64,000 bases of DNA from Dehalococcoidia bacterium (GCA_020432045.1 JAGQHB010000056.1:60962-124961); one strand, 5' to 3'; counted from the first letter of the stretch, positions 17,583 to 26,585 are shown. Made by a program: numbers and translations. The notes: generated by a model from the sequence alone, not told the origin.

Positions 17583-18668
17583 CTAGCGAACGGCGACGAG
17601 CTGGCTCTTGCCGGTCTCGTAGCCGATGCCCTGGAGTGACCCGTGGATCTGACGGCAGTTGCCGACGATCCTCGATGCTTCTACTTCGCCCACGGCTTGT
17701 TTCCCATCGCAGAGTGCTTCGGCCGGGTTCGAATGGATATCGAATTCGAGGCCGTTGGATCCGGCTGCCACGAACCCGTACGCGACGCGCTCGACGAGCT
17801 TCTTGTCGCCGGAGCTGTGGCTGGGGTCGGCAAGAAGGGGTAGATGGGATTTCTGGCGGACGAGAGGGATCATCGAGATGTCGGCGGCGAAGCGTGTCTC
17901 CGATTCGAAGGAGCGGATACCGCGGTAGCAGAGGATGACGTTCTTGTTGCCCTGGCCGACGCTCCGGCCCTGGCGGTCGAGGCCCGACATGATGTAGGCG
18001 GCGGCGCAGAGCCACTCGTTGAGGTCGTTGCCGAAACCATGCTTAAGGACGATCGGCGTATCGATTCGCGAGAGTTCTTCGAGGAGCGGCGAGTACTGCG
18101 CGCTGCGAGCACCAACCTGGATGATGTCGATGCCCGCCTTGAGGAAGGCATCGAGGTGGCGGAGGTCGATCAACTCGCCGACGGTGGGCATTCCGGTTGC
18201 TGCCTTCATGGCGGCGGCAATGTCGAGGCCTTTCTCTATCGGAAGGCCACGAAAGTCGTACGGGCTGGTGCGGGATTTGTCGACGAATGCGCGGAGCACA
18301 TCGCAGCCGGCGTTCTTGGCCATCATCGCCGAATCGACAGCGAGCTTCTCCGTTTCGATAGCACAGGGACCACCGAACACCGTGAGGTTGTCGCCACCGA
18401 TGGAGACGTTTCCGACGCGAATGACGGTGTCTTCGTGGTGGAAGTTGCGGCTGGCGTCCTTGTACTTCTCGGTGATGCGGATGACGCGTTCGACGCCGGG
18501 AAGCTCGGCAATGCGGCCTTCGTCAACAATCGCAGCAATGCCTTTGACACCAATGACGGTGGTCGCGCTGACGATGGTTTCGCAACGGAGCGCGTAGTCG
18601 TTCGCGATCCGGTCAATGACAGCCTGGGTCTGGTCGGGAGTAGCGCCCTCCGCCATATGAATGATCAT
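17583..18668 (-). CDS. aroF: 3-deoxy-7-phosphoheptulonate synthase
   Basis: A 361-aa type I-beta DAHP synthase, first enzyme of the shikimate pathway (PEP + erythrose-4-P). An N-terminal ferredoxin-like regulatory domain (MIIHMAEGATPDQTQAVIDRI) is followed by a KDO8P/DAHP TIM barrel: TVFGGPCAIET, LRAFVDKSRTSPYDF, IDIIQVGARSAQYSPLL, PIVLKHGFG and LADPSHSSGD. ATG 18668 is preferred to the adjacent TTG. No other aro genes are nearby; a 69-aa gene follows at 17 nt. Confidence 0.94.
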   Translation of the reverse strand: MIIHMAEGATPDQTQAVIDRIANDYALRCETIVSATTVIGVKGIAAIVDEGRIAELPGVERVIRITEKYKDASRNFHHEDTVIRVGNVSIGGDNLTVFGGPCAIETEKLAVDSAMMAKNAGCDVLRAFVDKSRTSPYDFRGLPIEKGLDIAAAMKAATGMPTVGELIDLRHLDAFLKAGIDIIQVGARSAQYSPLLEELSRIDTPIVLKHGFGNDLNEWLCAAAYIMSGLDRQGRSVGQGNKNVILCYRGIRSFESETRFAADISMIPLVRQKSHLPLLADPSHSSGDKKLVERVAYGFVAAGSNGLEFDIHSNPAEALCDGKQAVGEVEASRIVGNCRQIHGSLQGIGYETGKSQLVAVR

Positions 18669-18762
18669 CAAAGCCTCGGAAACGGTTATGTCCCGGCATT
18701 GTCTGGGGCAGAACAGTTACGGGCATCCCGCTGTTCGCACACTCGTTGGCGCGTCGTGGGGG

Positions 18763-19611
18763 CTAGAAGAGGAGGCCACTGAGCCTTCGCTGATATTCGC
18801 GGGTCGCCGGCGAATCCGGACCGAGGATGTCGAACACGGCAAGGGCTGCCTTTCGAGCGGCGCCATCGGCGAATGTGCGGTCGATGCGAACGGATTCGAG
18901 CAGTTCATCGAGCGCGGCCTCGTACTGGGCGCCAGCGGCGAGCATGATACCGAGCCGGTAGCGGGCACGGGGGTCTCGGGGGGCGTTCGCAGCTTCGCCA
19001 CGGAGGTCTTCGCTGCCGTGGCGCTCGGCGAAGTCGTCGAGGAAGAGGCGGTGCTTCAGCGCTTTTGCGCGGCGGTCACCGGGAGCACGTTCGACCAGGG
19101 TGGCGGCCTCCTGGCGTTCACCGCGCGCGACAAGAATCTGCGCCAAACCGACGATGGCGTCGGCATTGCCGGGCGACTGGGCGAGCACGGAACGGAATTT
19201 CTGCTCGGCGGCTGCGGAGTCACCACTCATGGCGAGGCGCTCGGCCTCCTTCGCTGCTTTTTCGGCAGGAGATGGGGCGAGCTTGGCGAAGAATGCACGC
19301 ACCTGGGGCTCGGGTACGGCACCTGTGAACTCAGCGATCACCTTGCCGTCGCGGAAGGCCTTCACGGCCGGGATACCCTGGATGCGGTACTGGGTTGCCG
19401 TGTGCTGGTTTTGGTCGGTGTTGAGCTTGACGAGCGCGACGTCATCGCCGTACTCGGCGGCGACCTTTTCGATTATCGGGCCCAGAACGCGGCAGGGGCC
19501 GCACCAGGGGGCCCAGAAGTCGACGACGACGGCACGGGACTTCGATGCTTCGAGGACGGTTGTAGCAAACGTTGCGTCGGTAACGTCGAGTACGGCCTGG
19601 CTGGCGGGCAT
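18763..19611 (-). CDS. Thioredoxin-TPR protein (CnoX/YbbN-like)
   Basis: A 282-aa protein: thioredoxin domain at residues 1-110 with active site WCGPC (Cys37, Cys40), then a tetratricopeptide-like alpha-helical region (LAMSGDSAAAEQKFRSVLAQ, LVERAPGDRRAKALKHRL) to the end. This matches CnoX/YbbN, a holdase and redox chaperone working with DnaK and GroEL. In E. coli CnoX lacks a working CXXC; here both cysteines are present, so it can act as a true thioredoxin. ATG 19611 has a GGAGA ribosome binding site 8 nt upstream. Confidence 0.9.
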   Translation of the reverse strand: MPASQAVLDVTDATFATTVLEASKSRAVVVDFWAPWCGPCRVLGPIIEKVAAEYGDDVALVKLNTDQNQHTATQYRIQGIPAVKAFRDGKVIAEFTGAVPEPQVRAFFAKLAPSPAEKAAKEAERLAMSGDSAAAEQKFRSVLAQSPGNADAIVGLAQILVARGERQEAATLVERAPGDRRAKALKHRLFLDDFAERHGSEDLRGEAANAPRDPRARYRLGIMLAAGAQYEAALDELLESVRIDRTFADGAARKAALAVFDILGPDSPATREYQRRLSGLLF

Positions 19612-19703
19612 TTCTGTTCTCCGGATCAGAGGTTGTGTGGATCGATCCTAGCTGGGGACCGCGAAACCGGGAAAGAGGCAGATTGTCGTGACGGGACCAG
19701 GCT

Positions 19704-20195
19704 TCAGGCCAGGCCGAGAGCGCTGAAAACCTCGACAATCGCGTTGACGTTGCCGGGGTTGAAGTGGGGCTGGACATACTTGACGAGGCCATCCTGGCCC
19801 ACGATCACGACGGCGCGGCGGGACTTGCCTTCATCGGCGTCCCAGAGGCCATAGGCCTTCACGGCGTCGCCATGGAAGTCGCTGACGAGCGGGAACGGGT
19901 AGTGGTCGCGTTCGTGAAAGCGAGCGTGGCTCCCGAGGCCGTTGGTGTTCATCCCGACGACCTGGATGCCGGCGCCCTGGAGGAGTTCGAACTCCTGGGC
20001 GAAGGCTTTGAGTTCGCTCGTGCAGATCGGCATGCCATCGTCCTGATAGAAGACGAGGAGCATGGGCCCGGAGGCCAGGTCACCCGGGATAGAGACCGTT
20101 ACCTGGCCACCGCCATCGACGATAGCGGGCAATTCGAAGGGCGGCGCGACCTGGCCCGCCTGGACGGGCACCGTACCGGACTGGTCACGGGTCAT
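19704..20195 (-). CDS. Peroxiredoxin-like protein with unusual active site
   Basis: A 163-aa AhpC/TSA-fold protein: VAPPFELPAI near the N-terminus, FYQDDGMPICTSELKAF with a single cysteine (Cys58), and VIVGQDGLVKYVQPH late. The usual peroxidatic motif PxxxTxxC is altered: the Pro is Gln51 and the Thr is Met55. No resolving Cys exists, so it is at best a 1-Cys enzyme needing an external thiol, possibly the nearby thioredoxin. A conserved-type Arg (SRRAVVIV) is present. Its start overlaps the MidA-like gene by ATGA. Confidence 0.8.
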   Translation of the reverse strand: MTRDQSGTVPVQAGQVAPPFELPAIVDGGGQVTVSIPGDLASGPMLLVFYQDDGMPICTSELKAFAQEFELLQGAGIQVVGMNTNGLGSHARFHERDHYPFPLVSDFHGDAVKAYGLWDADEGKSRRAVVIVGQDGLVKYVQPHFNPGNVNAIVEVFSALGLA

Positions 20196-21304
20196 GGTTG
20201 CACCTCGAACCCTGGAAGGCCGCCCTCCACGCCACGAGTGGCGGCAAGCACGCGGATGCGGCCGAGGCCGGCGGCGTCCGTTAGCGATTCGAGAGCGCGG
20301 CGGCGTGTGAAGTACTCGCCCATGTCGTTTCGGGCAGCGTCGACAAGTGATCCGAGGCCGAGTGAGAAGAGGAACTCCGATTGACTCACGGGCCCCAGGA
20401 CGGCGAAGCCTTCATCTTCCGCCGCTGAGGCGAGTTCGCTGAAATTGACATGCGTTGTGATGTCCTGCTCACCGACGTGGATGTACGGGTCCTCGTGGGC
20501 CGTGTGGCGGTAAAAGCAGAGGAGCGTGCCCGTAGTGCGCCACGATGCCCACAGCTCATCCTGGGGATAGCCATAGTCGAAGACGAGGACGGCGCCGCGC
20601 TCCACAAGCGAGCAGAGGGAGCGCATTGCCGGGTAGGCGCGGGTGTTCACTTCGAAGCGGCCGGCCTCTGGATGTTCATCGAGGATGGCGATTGGGCCAC
20701 GAACCTCGGCAAACCGTTCGCCGTCCCAGCGCACCAGGACTTCGGCGGGGCCGCGGCTGGTGACTTCGAAAAGGCGAACCGGGAAGGCATCAATCAGCTC
20801 ATTCGTAATCACCGCGCCGACCGGTGCAGGCGTGACTGGCGGGGTCGCCCATTGGACGCGTGGATCGTCGCCGGTGGCATTGGGCTCGATGGCGACGTAG
20901 CGAATTGCCGCGCGGAAGGCAGGGTCGCGGCCCTCGGCCCAGTCGAGGATGGCTGAGGCAAGACGGCCGTCCCCTGCGCCGGGCTCGAAGACGGTGAATT
21001 CGGGAGGGCTCCCAAGTGCCTGCCAGAGGTTCTGGAGCCAGGCCGCAACGGCCCATCCAAACATTGGATGCATGTGGGGGCTGGTAAGGAAGTCGCCGGA
21101 TGGGCCGACACGGCCGGGTTTGCGGTAGTAGCCATGGGCGGGGTGGTAGAGCGCAAGCTCCATAAAGCGCTCGAAAGAAATGGCGCCACCATCCATCTCG
21201 TCGATGATGGCACGAACGAGTTGGGGGTCGCCGAGGGCAGCGAGGCCGGGGTCGAGGTCGAGGGCCACAGGGCCAGTGTGCCGCAGGAAGCGGGCCGATG
21301 CCAT
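20192..21304 (-). CDS. SAM-dependent methyltransferase, MidA/NDUFAF7 family
   Basis: A 370-aa Class I methyltransferase of the DUF185 family. Diagnostic N-terminus ISFERFMELALYHPAHGYYRKP, then GDFLTSPHMHPMFG and motif I FEPGAGDGRLASAIL, then ITNELIDAFPVRLFE. Mitochondrial relatives methylate an arginine in complex I; bacterial targets are not defined. ATG 21304 is divergent from a MarR gene, 78 nt apart. Co-transcribed with the peroxiredoxin-like gene (ATGA overlap). Confidence 0.9.
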   Translation of the reverse strand: MASARFLRHTGPVALDLDPGLAALGDPQLVRAIIDEMDGGAISFERFMELALYHPAHGYYRKPGRVGPSGDFLTSPHMHPMFGWAVAAWLQNLWQALGSPPEFTVFEPGAGDGRLASAILDWAEGRDPAFRAAIRYVAIEPNATGDDPRVQWATPPVTPAPVGAVITNELIDAFPVRLFEVTSRGPAEVLVRWDGERFAEVRGPIAILDEHPEAGRFEVNTRAYPAMRSLCSLVERGAVLVFDYGYPQDELWASWRTTGTLLCFYRHTAHEDPYIHVGEQDITTHVNFSELASAAEDEGFAVLGPVSQSEFLFSLGLGSLVDAARNDMGEYFTRRRALESLTDAAGLGRIRVLAATRGVEGGLPGFEVQP

Positions 21305-21370
21305 GGACCGGGAAATGACGATCGAGCTTCAGGTGAGCGTGTGGGGTTTCGCGTGAGCACGTTTGTTCGC

Positions 21371-21376
21371 TAGGCT
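21371..21376 (+). promoter_or_regulatory. -10 box of marR 21383 (leaderless)
   Basis: TAGGCT, then exactly 6 nt, then ATG 21383. No ribosome binding site lies between. Confidence 0.5.
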
Positions 21377-21382
21377 GCGCGC

Positions 21383-21877
21383 ATGGCCCGGGCAAGAGCG
21401 AACGCACAGAGTCCGGTCGAATTGGCGCGAGCGCTGATCGGCGAAACGATGGGTGTCTTCGATCCCTTCCGGTTCCGAGCGTGGTCGGACCTCGGCCTAA
21501 CGACGGCGCAGCTTCGCGTACTATTCATGGTGCGGAACCAGCCGGGCGTGACTGCTGGCGAACTCGCGGGGCGGCTGTCGGTAACACCTCCGACGATCTC
21601 GGGGATCGTGGACCGGCTGGTGCGGCTCGAGCTGGTACGCCGGGAAGACGACGAGTCAGACCGCCGCCTGGTGCGCAACCAGCTGACCGGGGCGGGCGAA
21701 GCCGCATGCACCAAGCTGGAGCGGGGGGGCGAAGTCTTTACGCGAAGGTTGCTCGTGGAGATGGACGACCGGGACCTTGAGATGCTGATTGCGGGCCTGA
21801 AAGCTTTCGTGGAAGCTGCACAGCGCGTCGCGTCTATCGAGCCGGACCTCGCGCTAATGGCGATGCCAGGGAGCTGA
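21383..21877 (+). CDS. MarR family transcriptional regulator
   Basis: A 164-aa winged-helix regulator: TTAQLRVLFMVRNQPGVTAGE then LAGRLSVTPPTISGIVDRL (recognition helix) and wing RREDDESDRRLVRNQLT. Family members respond to phenolics, oxidants or antibiotics. It is immediately upstream (2-nt gap) of the histidine phosphatase gene and divergent from the MidA-like methyltransferase, either of which could be its target. Leaderless start predicted from TAGGCT upstream. Confidence 0.88.
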   Translation: MARARANAQSPVELARALIGETMGVFDPFRFRAWSDLGLTTAQLRVLFMVRNQPGVTAGELAGRLSVTPPTISGIVDRLVRLELVRREDDESDRRLVRNQLTGAGEAACTKLERGGEVFTRRLLVEMDDRDLEMLIAGLKAFVEAAQRVASIEPDLALMAMPGS

Positions 21878-21879
21878 TC

Positions 21880-22596
21880 ATGGCCGAAACGCGGCGGATC
21901 CGAACGATGGACCTCGAAAATCCGTTTGCTGAATCGTTCGAGGGCATGTGCGAACTGCTGTTGATCCGTCACGGCGAGCAGCAGTTCCGCGAAAACATCC
22001 CGCTGGGCGAAGCGGTGGACGCGCCGCTATCGGAGATGGGCTGGATGCAGGCGAGAGCGGTCGGGAACCGCCTGGCAGCGGCACGGCTGGACAAGGTGTA
22101 CGCGAGCCCGCTGCAGAGGGCGCTCAACACTGGAAAAGAGATCGCGGGGCATCACGGCCTGGAAGTGAAGGTGGTCGATGACCTGAGCGAAATCGACCTG
22201 TGGAAGCGAGCTCCGCAAGACAAGGGGCTCCTGGACATTTACAGCCGCGACGAGCTCATTGCTGTCTTCCGGGAGGTCTCTGCGACACGAAAGAACAGCG
22301 CCTACCCATACTGCGAAGACCCGGACGCGTTCAGAACACGGATTGTGGCCGCGATCGACCGGATCGTGGCTGATTCGATCGGGCACCGGGTGGCAGTGGT
22401 CTGCCATGGCGGCGTGATCAATAGCTACCTGAGTCACCTGATGCAGTCGGCGTACGACCACCTGGTGGCGGTGCATCACACGTCGATCACGGTGGTACGA
22501 GCCGCCGACACGCGGCGGGAACTGCTGACCATCAACGACTACTCGCACGTGATGCCGTTCCAGACGGCGCGCGGCGGGCTGAACGCTTCGCGGTAG
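21880..22596 (+). CDS. Histidine phosphatase (phosphoglycerate mutase-like)
   Basis: A 238-aa member of the histidine phosphatase superfamily. Catalytic LLIRHGEQ near residue 28, DAPLSEMGWMQARAVG, and the second histidine in VVCHGGVINSY are all intact. The intermediate VYASPLQRALNTGKEIA is typical of broad-specificity (PhoE/CobC-like) enzymes rather than glycolytic mutase. It carries an acidic N-terminal 20-residue lead. Follows the MarR gene by 2 nt. Substrate unknown. Confidence 0.88.
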   Translation: MAETRRIRTMDLENPFAESFEGMCELLLIRHGEQQFRENIPLGEAVDAPLSEMGWMQARAVGNRLAAARLDKVYASPLQRALNTGKEIAGHHGLEVKVVDDLSEIDLWKRAPQDKGLLDIYSRDELIAVFREVSATRKNSAYPYCEDPDAFRTRIVAAIDRIVADSIGHRVAVVCHGGVINSYLSHLMQSAYDHLVAVHHTSITVVRAADTRRELLTINDYSHVMPFQTARGGLNASR

Positions 22597-22605
22597 GTGG
22601 TGGCG

Positions 22606-22611
22606 TAGAGT
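22606..22611 (+). promoter_or_regulatory. -10 box of the modE-like gene (leaderless)
   Basis: TAGAGT, 7 nt before ATG 22619. An alternative GTG at 22610 would overlap this box, which favours the ATG. Confidence 0.45.
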
Positions 22612-22618
22612 GGCGCGC

Positions 22619-22975
22619 ATGACGGACCTGGCACCCCGGCAGAAGCTATGGGTTGAGCGGGACGGCCGCGTCGTGATGTCGGATTACCGGTTGCGGCTGT
22701 TGGAGCTCGTGCGGGAGACCGGGTCACTGGCGCAGGCCGCAGCAACGATGAAGCTTTCGTACCGGCGGGCCTGGGGCAAGGTGAAGGAGATCGAGGAGAA
22801 CCTCGGCTACGCGCTGGTGGAATCGGCGGTAGGCGGGGCGGGCGGCGGCAAAACTGAACTGACGCCGGCAGGCTGCGAGTTGGTGGAGGCGTACCGCCGG
22901 TTCAAGGAGCGGATGGACGAGGCGTTGGAACGGGTTTACACGGAGGAGATGTTGCGGGGACCGGGCCCGCGCTGA
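22619..22975 (+). CDS. ModE-like winged-helix regulator (no TOBE domain)
   Basis: A 118-aa protein matching the N-terminal LysR-type wHTH of ModE: ERDGRVVMSDYRLRLLELV, GSLAQAAATMKLSYRRAW and VKEIEENLGYALVES, then GGGKTELTPAGCELVEAYR. ModE normally has C-terminal TOBE (molybdate-binding) domains; here the protein ends after the HTH, so it is a standalone DNA-binding protein of the ModE-N type. Molybdenum cofactor genes (moaD, moaE) and a Mo-oxidoreductase are in the window but 16-22 kb away. Confidence 0.82.
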   Translation: MTDLAPRQKLWVERDGRVVMSDYRLRLLELVRETGSLAQAAATMKLSYRRAWGKVKEIEENLGYALVESAVGGAGGGKTELTPAGCELVEAYRRFKERMDEALERVYTEEMLRGPGPR

Positions 22976-23003
22976 TTCGCTGTTCCGAGCGGGGGAGCGC
23001 GCT

Positions 23004-23009
23004 TACCCT
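23004..23009 (+). promoter_or_regulatory. -10 box of aspS (leaderless)
   Basis: TACCCT, exactly 6 nt before ATG 23016; same hexamer as the purM box and the tRNA-Gln promoter. Confidence 0.5.
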
Positions 23010-23015
23010 TCTGGA

Positions 23016-24773
23016 ATGCTGAAGGATACGTACTGTGGCACACTCGGACCCTCGGACGAGGGCAAGCGCGTGCGCCTTGCCGGATGGGTCCACCGCCGCC
23101 GCGACCACGGCGGGCTGATCTTTATTGACCTCCGCGATTCGAGTGGGATTGTGCAGCTGGTGTTCAATCCCGATGACGTCGAGACCCACGCGGTGGGCCA
23201 CCGCGTGCGGCCGGAGTGGTGCATCACCGTGGAGGGCACCGTCCAGCGCCGTTCCGACGAGACGGTGAACCCGAACCTGACCACAGGTGCTGTCGAGGTG
23301 TTCCCGAGCCGTTGTGAGGTGCTGAACGAGTCGCCGACGCCGCCGTTCTACATCAACGAGCCGGTGGACGTTGACGAGCAGCTCCGATTGAAGCACCGGT
23401 ACCTCGACCTGCGGAGGCCAGAGGTGGCAGAGGTCATCCGCCTGCGGCACGAGGTCGTGCGTTACATGCGGAACTTCCTTTCGGACCGCGGGTTCATCGA
23501 GGTGGAGACACCGACGCTGATCAAGTCGACGCCGGAGGGCGCGCGCGACTTCCTGGTGCCATCGCGTGTGCGCCCGGGGCAGTTCTTCGCGCTGCCGCAA
23601 TCGCCGCAGATCCTGAAAGAGCTGCTGATGGTGGGCGGTGTGGAGCGGTACTTCCAGATCGCCCGCTGCTACCGGGACGAAGACACGCGGGCGAATCGTG
23701 TAGCCGAGCACACGCAGCTCGACATGGAGATGAGCTTCGTCGATACGGAAGACGTGATGGGCCTGGTGGAGGAGCTGTACACCGAGATCGCGTGGCGCTT
23801 TTCGACGAAGAAGCTGGCGGCGAGCCCGTTCCCGCGGCTGGACTACCACGACGCTATGAGCCGGTTCGGAATCGACCGGCCGGACCTGCGGTACGGGCTG
23901 GAGTTCGTAGACATTGGCGGTGCGGTCGCGGGGTCGGGATTCCAGGTGTTCCGTAGCGCGCTGGACGGAGGCGGCCAGGTGAAGGCGATCCGGGTCCCGG
24001 GAAAGGCGGACACGACACGCCGCGAGATCGACGAGCTGACAGAGATCGCCCGCAGCGGAGGGGCAAAAGGCCTCGCGTACATCGGGTTCACGGCGGGCGA
24101 GTTGCGTTCGCCTATCGCCAAGTTTTTAAGCGAAGCGGAAGTTGCAGCCATCCGGGCGCAGACGGGGGCCCAGGAAGGGGACCTCGTGGTCGCCGTGGCA
24201 GATCAGCCTGCGACGGTGGCGACGGCGTTGCACCGCGTGCGAGATGAGTTGGGGACGCGGATGGGGCTGAAGGATGCAGACACGTTGCATTTCGCCTGGG
24301 TGACCGGGTTCCCGCTGTTGGAATGGCGGCCGGAAGAGAACCGTTGGGATGCGACGCACAACCCGTTCTGCGGATTCCCGGAAAGCGAGCGGGCGAAGCT
24401 GGACCAGGATCCCGGTACGGCGGGATCGTACCAGTACGACATCATCTGCAACGGTGATGAGCTGGGAGGGGGCTCGGTCCGCATCAATAACCGCGCCGAC
24501 CAGGAAAAGGTGCTGGCGATGATGGGCCACTCGCCGGAGCAACAGCAGGAGCGTTTCGGCGTGATCCTGGATGCACTGGAGTACGGCGCACCACCAATGG
24601 GCGGTGTGGGAGCAGGCATCGACCGGCTGATCATGACCCTCGTGGGGACGGACAACATCCGCGATGTGATCGCGTTTCCGAAGGCGTCTTCGGGGGGAGA
24701 CCCGTTGATGGGCGCACCTTCGGAAGTTGACCCGGCGCAGCTGGCGGAACTTGGGCTGGCATTGCGGCCGTGA
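23016..24773 (+). CDS. aspS: Aspartyl-tRNA synthetase
   Basis: A 585-aa class II synthetase of bacterial type: N-terminal OB anticodon domain (LAGWVHRRRDHGGLIFI), motif 1 region, motif 2 RCYRDEDTRAN, a GAD insertion domain (about 290-400) and motif 3 GGVGAGIDRL near the C-terminus. His31 in RRRDHG is the residue that, in the well-studied Pseudomonas enzyme, marks a non-discriminating AspRS that also charges tRNA-Asn; discriminating enzymes have Leu. So Asn-tRNA may be made indirectly via GatCAB, an inference. Leaderless start at ATG 23016. Confidence 0.96.
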   Translation: MLKDTYCGTLGPSDEGKRVRLAGWVHRRRDHGGLIFIDLRDSSGIVQLVFNPDDVETHAVGHRVRPEWCITVEGTVQRRSDETVNPNLTTGAVEVFPSRCEVLNESPTPPFYINEPVDVDEQLRLKHRYLDLRRPEVAEVIRLRHEVVRYMRNFLSDRGFIEVETPTLIKSTPEGARDFLVPSRVRPGQFFALPQSPQILKELLMVGGVERYFQIARCYRDEDTRANRVAEHTQLDMEMSFVDTEDVMGLVEELYTEIAWRFSTKKLAASPFPRLDYHDAMSRFGIDRPDLRYGLEFVDIGGAVAGSGFQVFRSALDGGGQVKAIRVPGKADTTRREIDELTEIARSGGAKGLAYIGFTAGELRSPIAKFLSEAEVAAIRAQTGAQEGDLVVAVADQPATVATALHRVRDELGTRMGLKDADTLHFAWVTGFPLLEWRPEENRWDATHNPFCGFPESERAKLDQDPGTAGSYQYDIICNGDELGGGSVRINNRADQEKVLAMMGHSPEQQQERFGVILDALEYGAPPMGGVGAGIDRLIMTLVGTDNIRDVIAFPKASSGGDPLMGAPSEVDPAQLAELGLALRP

Positions 24774-24835
24774 GCACGTGCGTTTCTGTACCGGTGAATG
24801 GTTGCGGCGTGTACGCTCTTACGGGCTATTAACCG

Positions 24836-24850
24836 TCAGACATCGTCTGA
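24836..24850. promoter_or_regulatory. Inverted repeat upstream of the ABC importer
   Basis: TCAGAC-ATC-GTCTGA, a perfect 6-bp inverted repeat with a 3-nt centre. It lies 49 nt before the substrate-binding protein start and downstream of a possible -10 (TACGCT, about 24812). It could be an operator or a small hairpin in the leader; no regulator gene adjoins it. Confidence 0.35.
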
Positions 24851-24898
24851 TCAGCGCACAACGTACCGTTAGTCGATCCCCCAAGGTGGTGGCCGGAG

Positions 24899-26578
24899 AT
24901 GTCTAACAAGACCCTCACGCTGATGATGGGCCTCGTCGCCTTCCTGATCCTGGCGGTCGGGGCCGTGTTCCTGGTCGTCGCGCTTGGCGGTAGCGGAGAC
25001 GACGATTCGCAGCCCGCGGACGGGAGCACGCAGAAGACGCCGGGAGCGAGCGGCACTTCGACAGGTTCGACGGCCAAGATCTGCGAGAGCAAAGTGCTGA
25101 TCGTGCCCGGCGACGAGCCGCTGGCGCCGTTCGACCCGATCCTTGTCGGGGATGAATCGACAGCGGCGTACATCGTGGAGATCTTCGGCGGGCTGGTGAC
25201 GCTGGACCGCAACCTGAAGGTAGTGCCGGACATTGCAGAGAGCTGGACGGTTTCGCCTGACGGGCTGGTCTACACGTTCAAGCTGCGCGGCAATGCCTTG
25301 TTCCACGACAACACGCGCGTTACCGCGAACGATTTCAAATACAGCCTGGAGCGTGCAGCGGACCCGGCGAACGCTTCACCGACCGTGAAGGCGTACCTGG
25401 GGCGCATCAAGGGCCTGGAGGACAAGCTCTCGGGCAAAGCGACCGACGTCTCCGGGGTGAAGGTGGTCGATGCACAGACGCTCGAGATTACGCTGGCAAA
25501 GCCGGAGCCTGTGTTTATCCAGGAGCTGACGTACCCGGTTGCATTCGTGGTAAAGCAGAGCCAGATCGAGCAGGACCCGCGGAACTGGACCAGAAAGCCG
25601 ATTGGGACAGGGCCGTTCAAGATCGTGGAGTTTTCGCCGGCAGAGAAGATCCGGCTTGTGCGGAACGACCGCTACCATCTTGGGGCACCGCTGCTGGAGG
25701 AGGTCGTGTTCGAACTCGGCGGCGGGTCGATCTCGACGCGGTACCAGAACGATGAGATCCACATCGGCTTCGTGCCGGCACTGAACCTGAAGGATATCGA
25801 AGACGGGAAGAGCGACCTCTCAAAGGAGTATGTTCCCGTCCCGCAGATGGCCGTTTCGTACATCACGCTGAACCCAAACCAGGCGCCGTTCGACGATTTG
25901 AAGGTCCGGCAGGCGCTGGCGATGTCGGTCGACAAAGCGAGCATCAACGATGTGCTGCTGTACGGGTACTACCGCGTGGCAGACGGTATCCTGCCGCCGG
26001 ACATGCCGGGGTACAAGGAGTCGGTTTCCGGGTTTAAGTACGACATCGACGCGGCGAAGAAGCTGCTTTCGGAATCGAAATACGCGGGGAACTTCCCGCG
26101 CATCATCCTGACGTACGGCGGCAGCGGCGGGAATTCGCCAGAGACGCTGGTCGCAATCCAGGACGGTTGGACTCAGCTTGGCCTGGATGTGCAGCTGCAG
26201 GCTGTCGATTCGGCGGCGCTTCTACGAGAGCAGCGACGGGGAACATTCCAGGCCCTGAGCGAAGGCTGGATTGCCGACTACCCGGACCCCGGCAACTTCA
26301 TCGAGAAGCTGTTCGGAAGCGACAGCCCGCTGAACTACACGAAATACCAGAACGCGGACGTCGACCGTCTAATCGAGCGAGCATCGGCGGAGCCAGACGA
26401 TGCGAAGCGTGCCGATCTTTACACGCAGGCGGAACAGCTGATCCTGAACGATGCGGTGACGATCCCGATGTTCTGGCCCGTTGAGCACACGCTGATCAAG
26501 TCCTGTGTGGTGAACTATCCGTCCGTGTCGATGGCAATTCCGAAGTACCGCTACATCGACATCGACCCCACGAAGTAG
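24899..26578 (+). CDS. Peptide/nickel ABC transporter, solute-binding protein
   Basis: A 559-aa family 5 extracellular solute-binding protein. An N-terminal hydrophobic helix (residues 6-29) is followed by a short Asp/Ser/Thr linker and the binding domain: LAPFDPILVGDESTAAYIVEIFGGLVT, RGNALFHDNTRVTANDFKYSL, and the late WIADYPDPGNFIEKLFG. No lipobox cysteine is present, so it is held by an uncleaved anchor or secreted. Substrate is probably an oligopeptide. Ribosome binding site GGAG touches the ATG. Permease genes follow at 7 nt. Confidence 0.92.
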   Translation: MSNKTLTLMMGLVAFLILAVGAVFLVVALGGSGDDDSQPADGSTQKTPGASGTSTGSTAKICESKVLIVPGDEPLAPFDPILVGDESTAAYIVEIFGGLVTLDRNLKVVPDIAESWTVSPDGLVYTFKLRGNALFHDNTRVTANDFKYSLERAADPANASPTVKAYLGRIKGLEDKLSGKATDVSGVKVVDAQTLEITLAKPEPVFIQELTYPVAFVVKQSQIEQDPRNWTRKPIGTGPFKIVEFSPAEKIRLVRNDRYHLGAPLLEEVVFELGGGSISTRYQNDEIHIGFVPALNLKDIEDGKSDLSKEYVPVPQMAVSYITLNPNQAPFDDLKVRQALAMSVDKASINDVLLYGYYRVADGILPPDMPGYKESVSGFKYDIDAAKKLLSESKYAGNFPRIILTYGGSGGNSPETLVAIQDGWTQLGLDVQLQAVDSAALLREQRRGTFQALSEGWIADYPDPGNFIEKLFGSDSPLNYTKYQNADVDRLIERASAEPDDAKRADLYTQAEQLILNDAVTIPMFWPVEHTLIKSCVVNYPSVSMAIPKYRYIDIDPTK

Positions 26579-26585
26579 CGCGGCG

